Numbered from the stretch's first letter, positions 7,738 through 16,256 are shown. The stretch is DNA of 64,000 bases from AP-15 sp963732095 (GCA_963732095.1 CAVSZA010000065.1:1-64000); one strand, 5' to 3'. Notes: a model not told the origin generated them from the letters alone. Numbers and translations are program-made.

Positions 7738-8165
7738 TCAAGGGAGCGCCGCGGCAGCGAGCTGATCGCGCACGCCGGCGTTGAGCACGACCAGCATTTT
7801 GCGCATGCAGGCAACCAGAGCCACCTTGGCAGGCTTGCCGCCCGTCGACAGCCGGCGATAGAACTCCTTGATCGGCGGGTTGCAGCGCACGGCGCTCAGC
7901 GTTGCCACGGAGAGCACGTTGCGCACCCGCCGGCGGCCGCCGTGGGCCTTCAGCCCACGGACTTGATCCGGGGGAATGGCGCGATAGCCGCGCCTGATGC
8001 CGCTGTCGTGGTTGAGCGGCGCCACCCCGATCAGCGCCGCCGCCTGATGCCGGCTGAGCGAGCCCAACTCACGCATATTGGCGATCAGTGTGCAGGCGAG
8101 CACCAGGCCGACCCCGTTGAGCGCGGTCAGGCTGCGCCCCACACTATGCACTACGGCGCACAGAC
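7738..8165 (-). pseudogene. IS110-family transposase remnant, C-terminal half only
   Basis: Reads SLTALNGVGLVLACTLIANM, then LGSLSRHQAAALIGVAPLNH, a DSG-containing segment, NVLSVATLSA and KVALVACMRKMLVVLNAGVRD. This is the Tnp20 half of an IS110-family transposase of a third type. The N-terminal DEDD domain is missing; it is replaced at 8167-8190 by a REP repeat whose translation continues the frame for a few residues. The hairpin at 7940-7960 adds about eleven codons in frame between GYRAI and GGRRRVRN, where relatives run straight through. Confidence 0.85.
7940..7960. repeat. Perfect hairpin (REP-like), copy 2, inside transposase remnant
   Basis: Eight-base arms CCGTGGGC and GCCCACGG with a CTTCA loop. 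Its reverse complement equals the core of 5106-5128, and the preceding ATCAAG(C/T) is also shared. It forms an in-frame insertion in the transposase reading frame. Confidence 0.75.
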
Positions 8166-8166
8166 A

Positions 8167-8332
8167 AGATTGCTTCGCTGCGCTCGCAAGAAAACGGGAC
8201 ATGTTTCAAGCACAGTTCCGCCGATAATTTGCCACTTTTTCATTCAGGGCGGGTCGCCCCCAGGCCGGTGGGAAACTCGCAATGACGAGGAAAGCCCTGT
8301 CATTGCTAGGAGCGCAGCGACGAAGCAATCCC
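8167..8332. repeat. Two REP-type repeats facing each other
   Basis: Copy at 8167-8190 (AGATTGCTTCGCTGCGCTCG...) is on the minus strand. Copy at 8299-8332 is on the plus strand and is the most complete one (GTCATTGCTAGGAGCGCAGC, then GACGAAGCAATCC). Between them lies unremarkable sequence with a second partial CAATGACGAGG. This segment separates the IS remnants from the decayed response regulator. Confidence 0.75.
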
Positions 8333-8344
8333 GGAGTTGACGTT

Positions 8345-8769
8345 ATGAGCGCCAGCATCGTCGTTGTCGACGACGAGCCCGATGTCCCGGAACTCTTCTG
8401 CCAGCGCTTCCGCCGCGAGTCTCGCCAGCGCACCTACGTCATGCACTTCGCTGCCTCGGGCGAGGCGGCGCTGGAGCTGCTGAGTGGAGAGATCGATCCC
8501 GGTGTGATCGTCAATCTGTCGGACCGGGGATGGTCGGCCTGCAATTGCTCGGCGAGATCAAAGAGCGCTTCCCCGAGCTGCTGGTGATGATGGTGACCGC
8601 CTACGGCGACGATGAGCGGCGGCGCCGCGCCAGCGAGCTCGGCGCCGAGTTCCGCACCAAGCCGGTCGACTTCGACCGGCTGAAGGCCCAGCTGCGCCAG
8701 CCGCCTACCGCTGCCGGGCTGAGCCCGGCACAGCCGAAGGCCCGATTTCCGAGCGGTGGTCTTCTTTAA
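8345..8769 (+). pseudogene. Single-domain response regulator, internal deletion
   Basis: From ATG 8345 it reads MSASIVVVDDEPDVPELFCQ through GEAALELL to VNLSD, matching the intact receiver protein at 15865 nearly residue for residue. At about 8525 some ten bases are missing (the INMPGM stretch after the phospho-acceptor Asp). The homology therefore continues in another frame: LQLLGEIKERFPELLVMMVTAYGDDERRR, then KPVDFDRLKAQLRQ. The end is altered by a TGCCGGGC-TGA-GCCCGGCA hairpin (8712-8730) that lengthens the tail. It is a decayed paralogue of 15865-16251. It lies just upstream of the ACP gene. Confidence 0.85.
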
Positions 8770-8821
8770 GAGAACATATCGTGAAACCATATGTGGCCCT
8801 CTTTGTCCCGGAGCCCCGCTG

Positions 8822-9268
8822 ATGCCGGAAATCGTTGCCGATCCGCCTTCGCCTTCCTGTTCTCACCTGTTTCCCGCGCCTCGAATCCAGGAATCTCAAA
8901 GACTTAGTCCTGATCCCTTCCAGCCTCCCTCGAATCAGTCTTCCACTTGCCGGCGGAAGGCCGCGCTGTTAGGGAAGCCGGCGTCCACACGGGATGGTCG
9001 AAGGGAGCTTGTATTGCGGGCCGAATATCCGAGCGAAGCCGCGATCCGAGACTGGTGTGTGGAGTATCTGGCGCGCACGCTCGACTTGCCGGACCAATCG
9101 ATCGACACGGAGATGACGTTCGCTCGGTTGGGGCTCGATTCCGCCAACTCGGTGTTCTTGATCGTCGAGCTTGAAGATTGGCTCGGCTTGGAGCTCACGC
9201 CCGACCTGCTGTTCGAACATCCGACGATCGGCGAACTCGCCCGGCATTTGGCAACGCGCGCCAATTAA
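8822..9268 (+). CDS. Stand-alone acyl carrier protein
   Basis: Carries an acyl chain on a phosphopantetheine arm. The ACP domain occupies roughly residues 68-146 of 148, with the attachment Ser107 in GLDSANS and the typical tail LTPDLLFEHPTIGELARHLA. The GLDS motif and EHPTI ending resemble ACPs of polyketide/lipopeptide type rather than FabF-type AcpP. The N-terminal 60 residues are proline-rich with no domain signal, so the true start may be a later GTG or TTG near 9010-9015, after GAAGGGAG. The stop overlaps the next start (TAATG), so translation is coupled to the acyl-AMP ligase that would load it. Confidence 0.85.
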   Translation: MPEIVADPPSPSCSHLFPAPRIQESQRLSPDPFQPPSNQSSTCRRKAALLGKPASTRDGRRELVLRAEYPSEAAIRDWCVEYLARTLDLPDQSIDTEMTFARLGLDSANSVFLIVELEDWLGLELTPDLLFEHPTIGELARHLATRAN

Positions 9269-11019
9269 TGAACGAAACGAAGGCTGAACTCTCGCCGCAG
9301 GCCGAGCCGGCCGAGTTTTCGTCCCTGGTTGAGGTGCTCCGATGTCGGGCGGCGGAGCAGGCGAACGACCCGGCCTACATTTTTTTGCCGGACCGCGGGG
9401 GCAAGCCGCTTTCATTGTCTTTTGTCGAACTCTATGCGCGCGCCCGCGCGGTGGCCGCGAGCCTGGCCGAGCGCGGACAGAAAGGCGACAGAGCGGTCCT
9501 GCTGTTTTCGCCGGGTTTGGATTTCATCGTCGCGTTCTTCGCTTGCCTCCTGGCCGGTGTAATCGCGGTGCCGATGATGGTCCCGCGGCGCGCCAGCTCG
9601 AGGGATGCCAGTGCGGCCATTCTGGCGGACTGCTCGCCGCGCTTTGCGATGACCCGCCGCGAGTTGCTGACCGATGCTCGGCCGGAGCTGATGGAGCGTT
9701 TCGGCACTGGGGAGCTCGATTGGGTCCTTGTCGATTCCTGCCGTGCGGATTCCGGCGAACTGCAGGCCCCGCTTCCCCTTCCCGCGCGGGAAGATATCGC
9801 GCTTCTACAGTACACCTCCGGGTCGACCTCCTCACCCAAAGGGGTCATCGTCAGCCATGGCAACCTGATCGAAAACTCAGAGATGATCCGCATTGCGCTC
9901 GGCAATACGCGAAACTCGACGCATGTCAGCTGGGTCCCGCTCTACCACGACATGGGGCTCATTTTGAATGCGCTGCAGTCGCTTTATATCGGAGCGCTGT
10001 GCGTTCTGTTGGCGCCGGTCAGCTTCATGCAGCGCCCGCTCAGCTGGTTGCGGGCGATCCACGATTATCGGGCGGAGGTCGCGGGCGGCCCCAATTTCGC
10101 GTTCGATCTCTGCATCAAACGCCATCGTCCCGAAGAGCTCCACGGCATCGATCTCTCTTGCTGGAAGGTCGCCTTGAATGGAGCGGAGCCGGTCCGGGCG
10201 AGCACGATCGATCGGTTCGCCTCCACCTTTGCGCCCTATGGCTTCGATGCCAAAAGCATTCACCCCGCCTACGGCATGGCGGAGGCGACATTGCTGATTT
10301 CGGCGGGCCGGCGGGGGACAGGCCCGGTCACCCGCAGGATCGATCGGGAGGCCCTGCAGCGCAACCAGATGGTTGCCCCGGCGCGAGCGCAGGATGCTCA
10401 GATATTGGTCGGGTGTGGCCGGCAACTCGTCGGTGAGCGGCTAGCGATCGTCAATCCGGAAACGCGGATGCCGCTGGGGCAGGGGCTGGTCGGGGAGGTT
10501 TGGGTTGCCGGCCCGCATGTCGCGCAGGGCTATTGGCGCAACCCGGAGGCGACTGCTTCGGTGTTCACGGCGCGAACGGCGTCCGGCGCCGCCCAATACT
10601 GGTTGCGCACCGGTGATCTCGGCTTTCTCGACGAGGATGGCGAACTTTACATCACCGGCCGGATCAAGGACCTGATTATCATCCGCGGCGTCAACCATTA
10701 CCCGCAGGACATCGAGGAAACGGTGCAGGACTGCCATGCGACGCTGCGCCGCCATTGTGGCGCCGCCTTCAGCGTGCCCGACCACAACGACGAGGAGCAA
10801 CTGGTCCTGGTCCAGGAAGTCGAGCGTACGTTTCGGCGACAGATCGCTATCGAAGAGATCATCGCCTCGATCCGCGAAGCGATCACCAAGGAACATGAAA
10901 TTGTCGCCCGTGAGATCGTCCTGATCCGCACCGGCAGTCTGCCCAAGACCACCAGCGGCAAGGTCCAGCGCCGCCTCACACGGGAAATGTTTCTGGCCGG
11001 CTCGCTTTCACTCGTCTAG
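9268..11019 (+). CDS. Fatty-acyl-AMP ligase (FAAL)
   Basis: Activates a fatty acid as acyl-AMP and passes it to an ACP. The protein has 583 residues with the adenylate-forming motif QYTSGSTSSPKG at 181-192, the WVPLYHDMGLI segment, NGAEPVR, YGMAEAT, LRTGDLGF and ITGRIKDLIIIRG. The C-terminal Lys is in PKTTSGKVQRR. The NGAEPVR and YHDMGLI signatures and the order of motifs match FAAL enzymes rather than acyl-CoA synthetases. The one-base overlap with the ACP gene supports direct loading of that ACP. No PKS or NRPS module follows, so the product of the acyl-ACP is unknown. The only neighbour is a convergent FkbM methyltransferase. Confidence 0.93.
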   Translation: MNETKAELSPQAEPAEFSSLVEVLRCRAAEQANDPAYIFLPDRGGKPLSLSFVELYARARAVAASLAERGQKGDRAVLLFSPGLDFIVAFFACLLAGVIAVPMMVPRRASSRDASAAILADCSPRFAMTRRELLTDARPELMERFGTGELDWVLVDSCRADSGELQAPLPLPAREDIALLQYTSGSTSSPKGVIVSHGNLIENSEMIRIALGNTRNSTHVSWVPLYHDMGLILNALQSLYIGALCVLLAPVSFMQRPLSWLRAIHDYRAEVAGGPNFAFDLCIKRHRPEELHGIDLSCWKVALNGAEPVRASTIDRFASTFAPYGFDAKSIHPAYGMAEATLLISAGRRGTGPVTRRIDREALQRNQMVAPARAQDAQILVGCGRQLVGERLAIVNPETRMPLGQGLVGEVWVAGPHVAQGYWRNPEATASVFTARTASGAAQYWLRTGDLGFLDEDGELYITGRIKDLIIIRGVNHYPQDIEETVQDCHATLRRHCGAAFSVPDHNDEEQLVLVQEVERTFRRQIAIEEIIASIREAITKEHEIVAREIVLIRTGSLPKTTSGKVQRRLTREMFLAGSLSLV

Positions 11020-11036
11020 AGCGCCACGGCCATCCT

Positions 11037-11951
11037 CTATATGCCGTACAGCGCACGGCGGTATCTGTCCCATCCCGCTTCCAGCCGTTTGATGGACCTC
11101 TCCACGCGAGCCGCCAGACGCATCCCGGTACGCTGAGCATGCGCGATATCCTCTTTCGGCGTCCTGGTCAGCAAGCAGAAGTTAGCACCGCGCGGTGTCT
11201 GCCCGCGCTCGATCAACTCCAACCCCGAGCGCGGCAATACGCGGCACATTCGCAAACCCAATGCCTCGATTTCCGCGGCAAACTGGTCCGCACTGACGGT
11301 TTGCGACAAAAAGGCTTCGACGAATTCGATAAAGATCCGAATATTCGGCGACCGGCGTATCGTCTTTTGCATGCCCCTGACGACAAAGGGCTCGTGACCT
11401 TCGACATCGATTTTGACGAGATCGACCGCCAACCCAACGGGCAGGAATTCGTCGATCGTGATCATATCGAGCTCGACCGAGCGCTTCGCCTCGCCCCACT
11501 GCCCAATATCGGTCATCGTCGCGCCACCGAGGAATTCCGGCAGGTAATGAAGGGTTCCGCGCCCGGCACTCTCGCCGACCAAGGCGTTGACTGCGGTTAT
11601 ATTCGGGCGATGCACCAGCCTGTTCGCGTACAGAGTTCGCTTCAGCAGGTCGAAAGTGTGCGGGTTCGCCTCGAAAGAATAGAGGCGGCCGTGATCCCTC
11701 ATCCGAGACGCCGAAATCGCAGTGTAGAGTCCGAAATTTGCGCCGATGTCGAGAACCACAGACTTGGATTGCAAAAAACTCCGGAATAACGGGAGGACAT
11801 CTGCCTCCATGTCCCAGCCGAGGAGGTAGTCGATGGCATCGAGCGAATTGGTGTCGACGCAGATGTGCTCGCCGGAAGCGAGGCGGACCAAAGCCCGATC
11901 AGCGCCCGCATAGATTGGCCGTCTCACGTGTAATTCTCGACTCTGTGGCAA
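11037..11951 (-). CDS. FkbM-family SAM-dependent methyltransferase
   Basis: Probably O-methylates a sugar or hydroxyl group using S-adenosylmethionine. The 304-residue protein has the SAM-binding VLDIGANFGLYT at 66-77 and the FkbM signature VDLVKIDVEGHEPFVVRGM around 177-195. Its N-terminal 50 residues (GEHICVDTNSLDAIDYLLG) and C-terminal helix are outside the core fold. It is convergent with the FAAL gene, with a 17-bp gap. A role in modifying a lipid or glycan made with the ACP/FAAL pair is only suggested by position. Confidence 0.9.
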   Translation of the reverse strand: MPQSRELHVRRPIYAGADRALVRLASGEHICVDTNSLDAIDYLLGWDMEADVLPLFRSFLQSKSVVLDIGANFGLYTAISASRMRDHGRLYSFEANPHTFDLLKRTLYANRLVHRPNITAVNALVGESAGRGTLHYLPEFLGGATMTDIGQWGEAKRSVELDMITIDEFLPVGLAVDLVKIDVEGHEPFVVRGMQKTIRRSPNIRIFIEFVEAFLSQTVSADQFAAEIEALGLRMCRVLPRSGLELIERGQTPRGANFCLLTRTPKEDIAHAQRTGMRLAARVERSIKRLEAGWDRYRRALYGI

Positions 11952-12128
11952 ACCGGCTTTACCATATTAGCGGATGCGCGCGCCGGAGAACCCTTGGGGA
12001 GGCGAACACGGCCCTCATCCTGCGCAGCATCCGGGGCGTTGCGGAGGTGGCCGCATGGGCCCTGGGGCGAGTATCTACGCGCGAGTCTCGGCGACAATGT
12101 GCGAATGGTGCCAAGCTGCGGCGATGCG

Positions 12129-12569
12129 ATGCGAAATTTGTACCTCTCTACGGTCATAACATGTTCCGCGTTGGTGCTGGCCTGCACGCCCTCGCCAGCC
12201 GTGCGCGTGGAAGACCCGTTTGTCGGAAACTGGGTCACCGCGGAGAACGCCAGCATCACCATCCGTCCGGATACAATTGTTCAGCATCAACCGGACGGCG
12301 AGAGCACTACACTCGACAAGACTGCATGCCGCGGCATGTTCAGCTTCGCCCACGGCACGAAGAGCCGCCAAGACCTTACCAGCCTGGTGCCGCGCCAGCC
12401 CGACCTCCGACAGAAAATCTCGGACATCCTGGTTGAGCAGAGCTATCCGGTCGCTGAACTCAATTGTGACCGAGGCGATCAGACCTATGTCCTGCTGAAT
12501 GATCGTCAATTGCTGGCGATCTACCGCGACGGCGACATCGGCGCAATAGAACGCCTGGCACGCCGCTGA
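12129..12569 (+). CDS. Hypothetical lipoprotein
   Basis: A 146-residue protein starting MRNLYLSTVITCSALVLACT, a lipoprotein signal with a lipobox at LVLAC (Cys19). The mature part (DPFVGNWVTAENASITI) looks like a short beta-rich domain similar in style to small lipocalin-like or META-type outer-membrane lipoproteins, but no family could be assigned. The longer upstream frame is rejected because the signal peptide begins at 12129. It precedes a second lipoprotein gene and a ChvI/ChvG-like two-component pair on the same strand. Confidence 0.75.
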   Translation: MRNLYLSTVITCSALVLACTPSPAVRVEDPFVGNWVTAENASITIRPDTIVQHQPDGESTTLDKTACRGMFSFAHGTKSRQDLTSLVPRQPDLRQKISDILVEQSYPVAELNCDRGDQTYVLLNDRQLLAIYRDGDIGAIERLARR

Positions 12570-12601
12570 TTGACTGATGTTCCCATTGCGAGGCGGCTAG
12601 G

Positions 12602-13216
12602 GTGCGATCGATCATTGGAGAGCGGCGATGGTCCCTCGTCTACCCCGCTCTGCTGAGCCTGGGAGCGGGTGTTCTCGCGTCTTGCGCCGCGCACGAACCG
12701 CAGCCGCCGCCCCAGACCTCGGCGGTTCGCCCGCTGCCGCCGCACCCCGAGACGCCAGCCGTGCACGGTGCCGCTCCGCGACCGGCCCGCAAGCCGACCC
12801 CGCCGCCACCGGCCGGCACTCCGGCTCCCGGGCCGGATGGGGAAGATCTCGCGACGACCGGGTCGAAATCGACCGAGGGTGCGGCCGGCCCCGAAAGCTC
12901 CTCCCCACCTTCCGACTTGGCGGCGCTGTCGACCTCACCGGGCCGGCACGGCGAGATCCCTTCGCAACCCGAACTGATCGGGCTCGACCAATCTGGGGCG
13001 ATGCGCCTCTTGGGGCCGCCGACGGAGACATCGGACGAACCGCCGGCGACGGTCTGGCGCTACAAGACCGCTAGCTGCGAACTCGACCTGTACTTTTACC
13101 TCGACCTGCGCAGCGGCCGCATGCGAACGTTGCATTACTCCTTCAAGGGCGAGGCCGCCGAGGTGGCGAGACGGCAGGAATGCTGGCGTTCCTTGATCGC
13201 CGCTCGAGGCGGCTAG
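12602..13216 (+). CDS. Proline-rich hypothetical lipoprotein
   Basis: A 204-residue protein from GTG 12602. The signal peptide ends in a lipobox at LASC (about Cys28). A long Pro/Ala/Ser-rich linker (about 30-120) follows, then a compact C-terminal domain (about 123-200) with ELIGLDQSGAMRLLGPPTE and WRYKTASCELDLYFYLD. The latter resembles the SmpA/OmlA-like fold that measures a ratio-type motif in envelope lipoproteins, but this is only an impression. It ends 12 bp before the response regulator, so an operon with the two-component genes is likely, and a sensory or envelope role may be considered. Confidence 0.78.
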   Translation: MRSIIGERRWSLVYPALLSLGAGVLASCAAHEPQPPPQTSAVRPLPPHPETPAVHGAAPRPARKPTPPPPAGTPAPGPDGEDLATTGSKSTEGAAGPESSSPPSDLAALSTSPGRHGEIPSQPELIGLDQSGAMRLLGPPTETSDEPPATVWRYKTASCELDLYFYLDLRSGRMRTLHYSFKGEAAEVARRQECWRSLIAARGG

Positions 13217-13228
13217 GCCGGTTCGCCG

Positions 13229-13948
13229 ATGCCGCATCTTCTTCTCGTCGACGATGACGATCTCTTTCGCGAGTCGCTCGGTCTCAATCTGATCGACGAA
13301 GGTTACGAGGTCACCAGTTTTGCCAATGGGCGCGATGTGCTCGCCTATCTCGATCAGGGCGGCGGCGCCGATGTGATGCTGCTGGATTGGCGCATGCCTA
13401 ACCTGACGGGACTTGATGTGCTGCGTCAGATCCGGGCTGCCGGAACGACAATCCCCGTCATTTTCCTGACGGTACTGTCTGACGATATCTACGAGGAGGC
13501 GGCGCTTGATAGCGGCGCGGTTGATTTCGTCGACAAGTCCCGCCGCCTGCCAATCCTGCTCAAGCGTCTGCAGTTGATCGCCGACGGGGGCCGGCCGTCC
13601 GGCGAGCCGGAACCAGCTCGGGCTTCGGCGCTGCAGCTAGGCCGGCTTACCCTGCGCTTTGATATCAGCCGGGCGGTTTGGGCCGGGCAAGCTGTCGACC
13701 TCACCCTGACAGAATTCAAGATCCTCACCCTGCTGGCCGAGAAAGCAGGGCAGGATGTCGGGTACCGCGAGATCTACGATCTGGTTCACGGCAAAAACTT
13801 CATCGCCGGACACGGCTCCGAGGGGTATCGTGCCAATGTACGCACCTTCATCAAGCGTATCCGCAAAAAGTTCCGCGATGTCGACCCAAGTTTCGACCAC
13901 ATCGAAAACTACGCTGGTTTTGGATACCGGTGGACCGCGGAAGGCTGA
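13229..13948 (+). CDS. OmpR-family response regulator, ChvI-like
   Basis: DNA-binding regulator of 239 residues. The receiver domain has the acidic DDDD cluster at 8-11, phospho-acceptor Asp53 (MLLDWRMPN), Thr81 and Lys103. The C-terminal winged helix begins near 130 with LTLTEFKILTLLAEKAGQDVGYREIY and ends DHIENYAGFGYRWT. The VHGKNFIAGHGSEGYRANVRTFIKRIRKKF segment is typical of the ChvI/CtrA-side alphaproteobacterial envelope-stress regulators. It overlaps the sensor kinase gene by about 29 bp, which implies one transcript and translational coupling. Confidence 0.92.
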   Translation: MPHLLLVDDDDLFRESLGLNLIDEGYEVTSFANGRDVLAYLDQGGGADVMLLDWRMPNLTGLDVLRQIRAAGTTIPVIFLTVLSDDIYEEAALDSGAVDFVDKSRRLPILLKRLQLIADGGRPSGEPEPARASALQLGRLTLRFDISRAVWAGQAVDLTLTEFKILTLLAEKAGQDVGYREIYDLVHGKNFIAGHGSEGYRANVRTFIKRIRKKFRDVDPSFDHIENYAGFGYRWTAEG

Positions 13949-15482
13949 AACGCGCCGCGGTATCCAGTGGGCATGGTCGATTACGGCCAAAACCGCCTTT
14001 CTGGGGGTCGTCTTCGTACTGGTTCCCGTATTCCTTTACATCGAGTTCCGCTCCGCCCACGAGACGAGCCAAGAGCTGCTGTTGCGCAGCGTGCGCGCCG
14101 AGGGGCGCACGATCAGCCAGTCCCTGCTGCCATTGCTGACGAACGCCGATCCCTCCGCATTGCCGGAAATCGGCCGCGATCTCGGCCGGTATGCCGGCGA
14201 GGTAACGACCATAAAGCTGCTGCTGCAGCCGTCCTCCACTCAGAACGGAACGGAAGGGTTTTATTATGTAGCCTCCTGGCCTCCGGTAGCGCCGAGCAAT
14301 CTGGAGGCGGAGCGTGATACACTGGCGGGTCAGGGCGTGCTCAATCGTCTCTCCGAGAACTGTAGAGACGAAATGCCGTTCTCACTAATCTACCATCGGC
14401 CGACCGGCGGCGAGGAGGTGGTCACAGCGGTAACACCCGTGTCGACAGCGGCAGGCTGCTGGGCGGTCGTGGCCTCGTTTTCCGAGGATGCGTTCCCGGG
14501 CGCTCATCTCGGGCAGCCCTATTGGGCGACGCCGCCAGTCATCGTCGCGGCGGTGATCTACGTGACGATGGCCACTATCACCTTTGCCACATTGCTGAGC
14601 GTGCGCGGCGGATTGCGCCACTTTACCCTGCGCGCCCGCCGCATTCGCGAGCGGGGGCCGGACGCAGGATCGTTCGCCGACCGCTCCAACCTTCCCGAAT
14701 TGGCCGACGTCGCGGCCGAGTTCGACCGGATGGTCGAGGCCCTGTATCGGTCCGCCGCGGACATCCGGCAAACGGCGGAAGACAATGCTCACGCGTTCAA
14801 GACACCGATTGCGGTCATTCGCCAATCGATCGAGCCATTGCGTCGCGCCTTGCCGCAAGACAATCAGCGCGCGCAACGGGCGATTGGCGTTGTCGAACAC
14901 TCGCTTGACCGCCTGGACGGGCTTGTCGCCTCGGCACGCAGCCTCGATGAAGCGACCGCCGATCTGATCGCCAAGCCACATACCCCAGTCGATCTCGGCC
15001 GCGTGATCGGCGGTCTGATCCAGATCCGGTCCGGCATCCTCGCCAACCATGACGTCTCGATCATTCTCGCCAGTCATGACCTGACGATCTCGGCTGACCT
15101 TTTGCCCGGTCTGTCTGTGCTCGGCACGGAAGAGATGATCGAGACCGTCGTCGAAAACCTGATTGAGAATGCCGTTTCGTTTTCCCCGGCCGGAAGCGAA
15201 ATTCTGGTTCATTTGGCCCGCGAAGGCCGGTTCGCCCACCTGATAGTATCCGATCGGGGTGCGGGAGTTCCCGCCGAGCAGCTCGAGCGCATCTTCGACC
15301 GCTACTATTCCGAGCGTCGCGCCGAGGCGGCCGGCGACGCCACGTCGAGCTATTTCGGGATTGGATTGTGGATTGCTCGCCGCAATGTCGAGGCTATGGG
15401 CGGGACGGTCGAAGCGGAAAATCTGGAGCCGCAAGGACTGGCGATCCATGTACGCCTGCCCTTGGCGCCCGAGCGCAGCTGA
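13920..15482 (+). CDS. Sensor histidine kinase, ChvG-like
   Basis: Inner-membrane kinase partner of the preceding regulator. Topology is a transmembrane helix at about 20-43, a periplasmic sensor of about 160 residues and a second helix at about 205-227, followed by HAMP. The phosphorylated His is near 291 in EDNAHAFKTP. The N box is NLIENAVSF (about 417), G1 DRGAGVP (about 445) and G2 GIGLW (about 480). The exact start is uncertain. The frame is open to 13755 but overlaps the regulator there; TTG 13920 is used because it precedes the first membrane helix closely. ATG 13878 is an alternative. Confidence 0.88.
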   Translation: MDTGGPRKAETRRGIQWAWSITAKTAFLGVVFVLVPVFLYIEFRSAHETSQELLLRSVRAEGRTISQSLLPLLTNADPSALPEIGRDLGRYAGEVTTIKLLLQPSSTQNGTEGFYYVASWPPVAPSNLEAERDTLAGQGVLNRLSENCRDEMPFSLIYHRPTGGEEVVTAVTPVSTAAGCWAVVASFSEDAFPGAHLGQPYWATPPVIVAAVIYVTMATITFATLLSVRGGLRHFTLRARRIRERGPDAGSFADRSNLPELADVAAEFDRMVEALYRSAADIRQTAEDNAHAFKTPIAVIRQSIEPLRRALPQDNQRAQRAIGVVEHSLDRLDGLVASARSLDEATADLIAKPHTPVDLGRVIGGLIQIRSGILANHDVSIILASHDLTISADLLPGLSVLGTEEMIETVVENLIENAVSFSPAGSEILVHLAREGRFAHLIVSDRGAGVPAEQLERIFDRYYSERRAEAAGDATSSYFGIGLWIARRNVEAMGGTVEAENLEPQGLAIHVRLPLAPERS

Positions 15483-15497
15483 AACGAGTCCAGCGCC

Positions 15498-15836
15498 TTG
15501 GAAGCGAGGTTGAAGAGCGGGATATGGATCAAGGCGCTGATCCGGCGGTGCGACCGTGCCGCGATCCCGATCGCCGTGGTGGCCCGCGGCGACAGAGACG
15601 CCGGTGCTATATTGCTCAAGCTCAACGGCGGCATCGCGGAGGGCTGTTCGGTGCTGACGCAGGCGCGTGGGCAGGACGGCGAGCTTCTGTGGATGCGGGC
15701 AACCGGTCGCGTTCCGGTCGCCGAGGCCGATGCGGATGCCTACATAGCGCGCCAACGACAGCGAGATCCGGACATTTGGGTGATCGAGATCGAGCATTCC
15801 CAGGCAGGAAACGTGGTAGACGGGAGAGTCGTTTGA
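15498..15836 (+). CDS. DUF1491 family protein
   Basis: A 112-residue protein with the family hallmarks: basic LKSGIWIKALIRRCDRA start, GDRDAGAILLKLN, CSVLTQARGQDG and the tail DADAYIARQRQRDPDIWVIEIE. DUF1491 is confined to alphaproteobacteria and has no assigned function. It lies 15 bp after the kinase gene and 28 bp before a receiver protein, suggesting cotranscription. Confidence 0.88.
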   Translation: MEARLKSGIWIKALIRRCDRAAIPIAVVARGDRDAGAILLKLNGGIAEGCSVLTQARGQDGELLWMRATGRVPVAEADADAYIARQRQRDPDIWVIEIEHSQAGNVVDGRVV

Positions 15837-15864
15837 GGGACGGCCGAGCAGCCGACGCGAGCCT

Positions 15865-16251
15865 ATGAGCTTCAGCATTCTGATCGTCGACGACGAGCCC
15901 GACATCGCCGATCTGTTTCGCCAACGTTTCCGGCGAGAGGTGCGGCAAGGGCAGTACGTGCTCCATTTCGCGGAGTCCGGCGAAGAGGCCTTGCGCCGGC
16001 TCGCTGAGATTCGTCCCGAGCTGATCGTGATATTATCCGACATCAATATGCCTGGGATGGACGGTTTGGAGCTGCTAGGGGAAGTGAGGCGACTGCGGCC
16101 GGAGCTGCCGGTATTGATGGTGACCGCTTATGGCGACGACGAGCGCAGGCATCGCGCCGACGAACTGGGCGCCGCAGCTTTCCTGAGCAAGCCGGTAGAC
16201 TTCGACCAGTTGAAGCAGCAGCTCGTCCAACTGATGCGGCCGCTTGGCTGA
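15865..16251 (+). CDS. Single-domain response regulator
   Basis: A 128-residue receiver with no output domain. Residues of the active site are Asp9-Asp10 (IVDDEPD), Asp59 in LSDINMPGMDG, Thr87 in MVTAYGDDERR and Lys109 in LSKPVDFDQL. The whole protein is the receiver, so it probably signals by protein contact or as a phosphate shuttle. A diverged, broken copy lies at 8345-8769. It ends 5 bp before aroC. Confidence 0.92.
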   Translation: MSFSILIVDDEPDIADLFRQRFRREVRQGQYVLHFAESGEEALRRLAEIRPELIVILSDINMPGMDGLELLGEVRRLRPELPVLMVTAYGDDERRHRADELGAAAFLSKPVDFDQLKQQLVQLMRPLG

Positions 16252-16256
16252 AGACG

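Noticed and set aside
13755..13919. Histidine kinase N-terminus starting at 13755
   Set aside because: This part overlaps the winged-helix domain of the response regulator in another frame and has no membrane or signal features.
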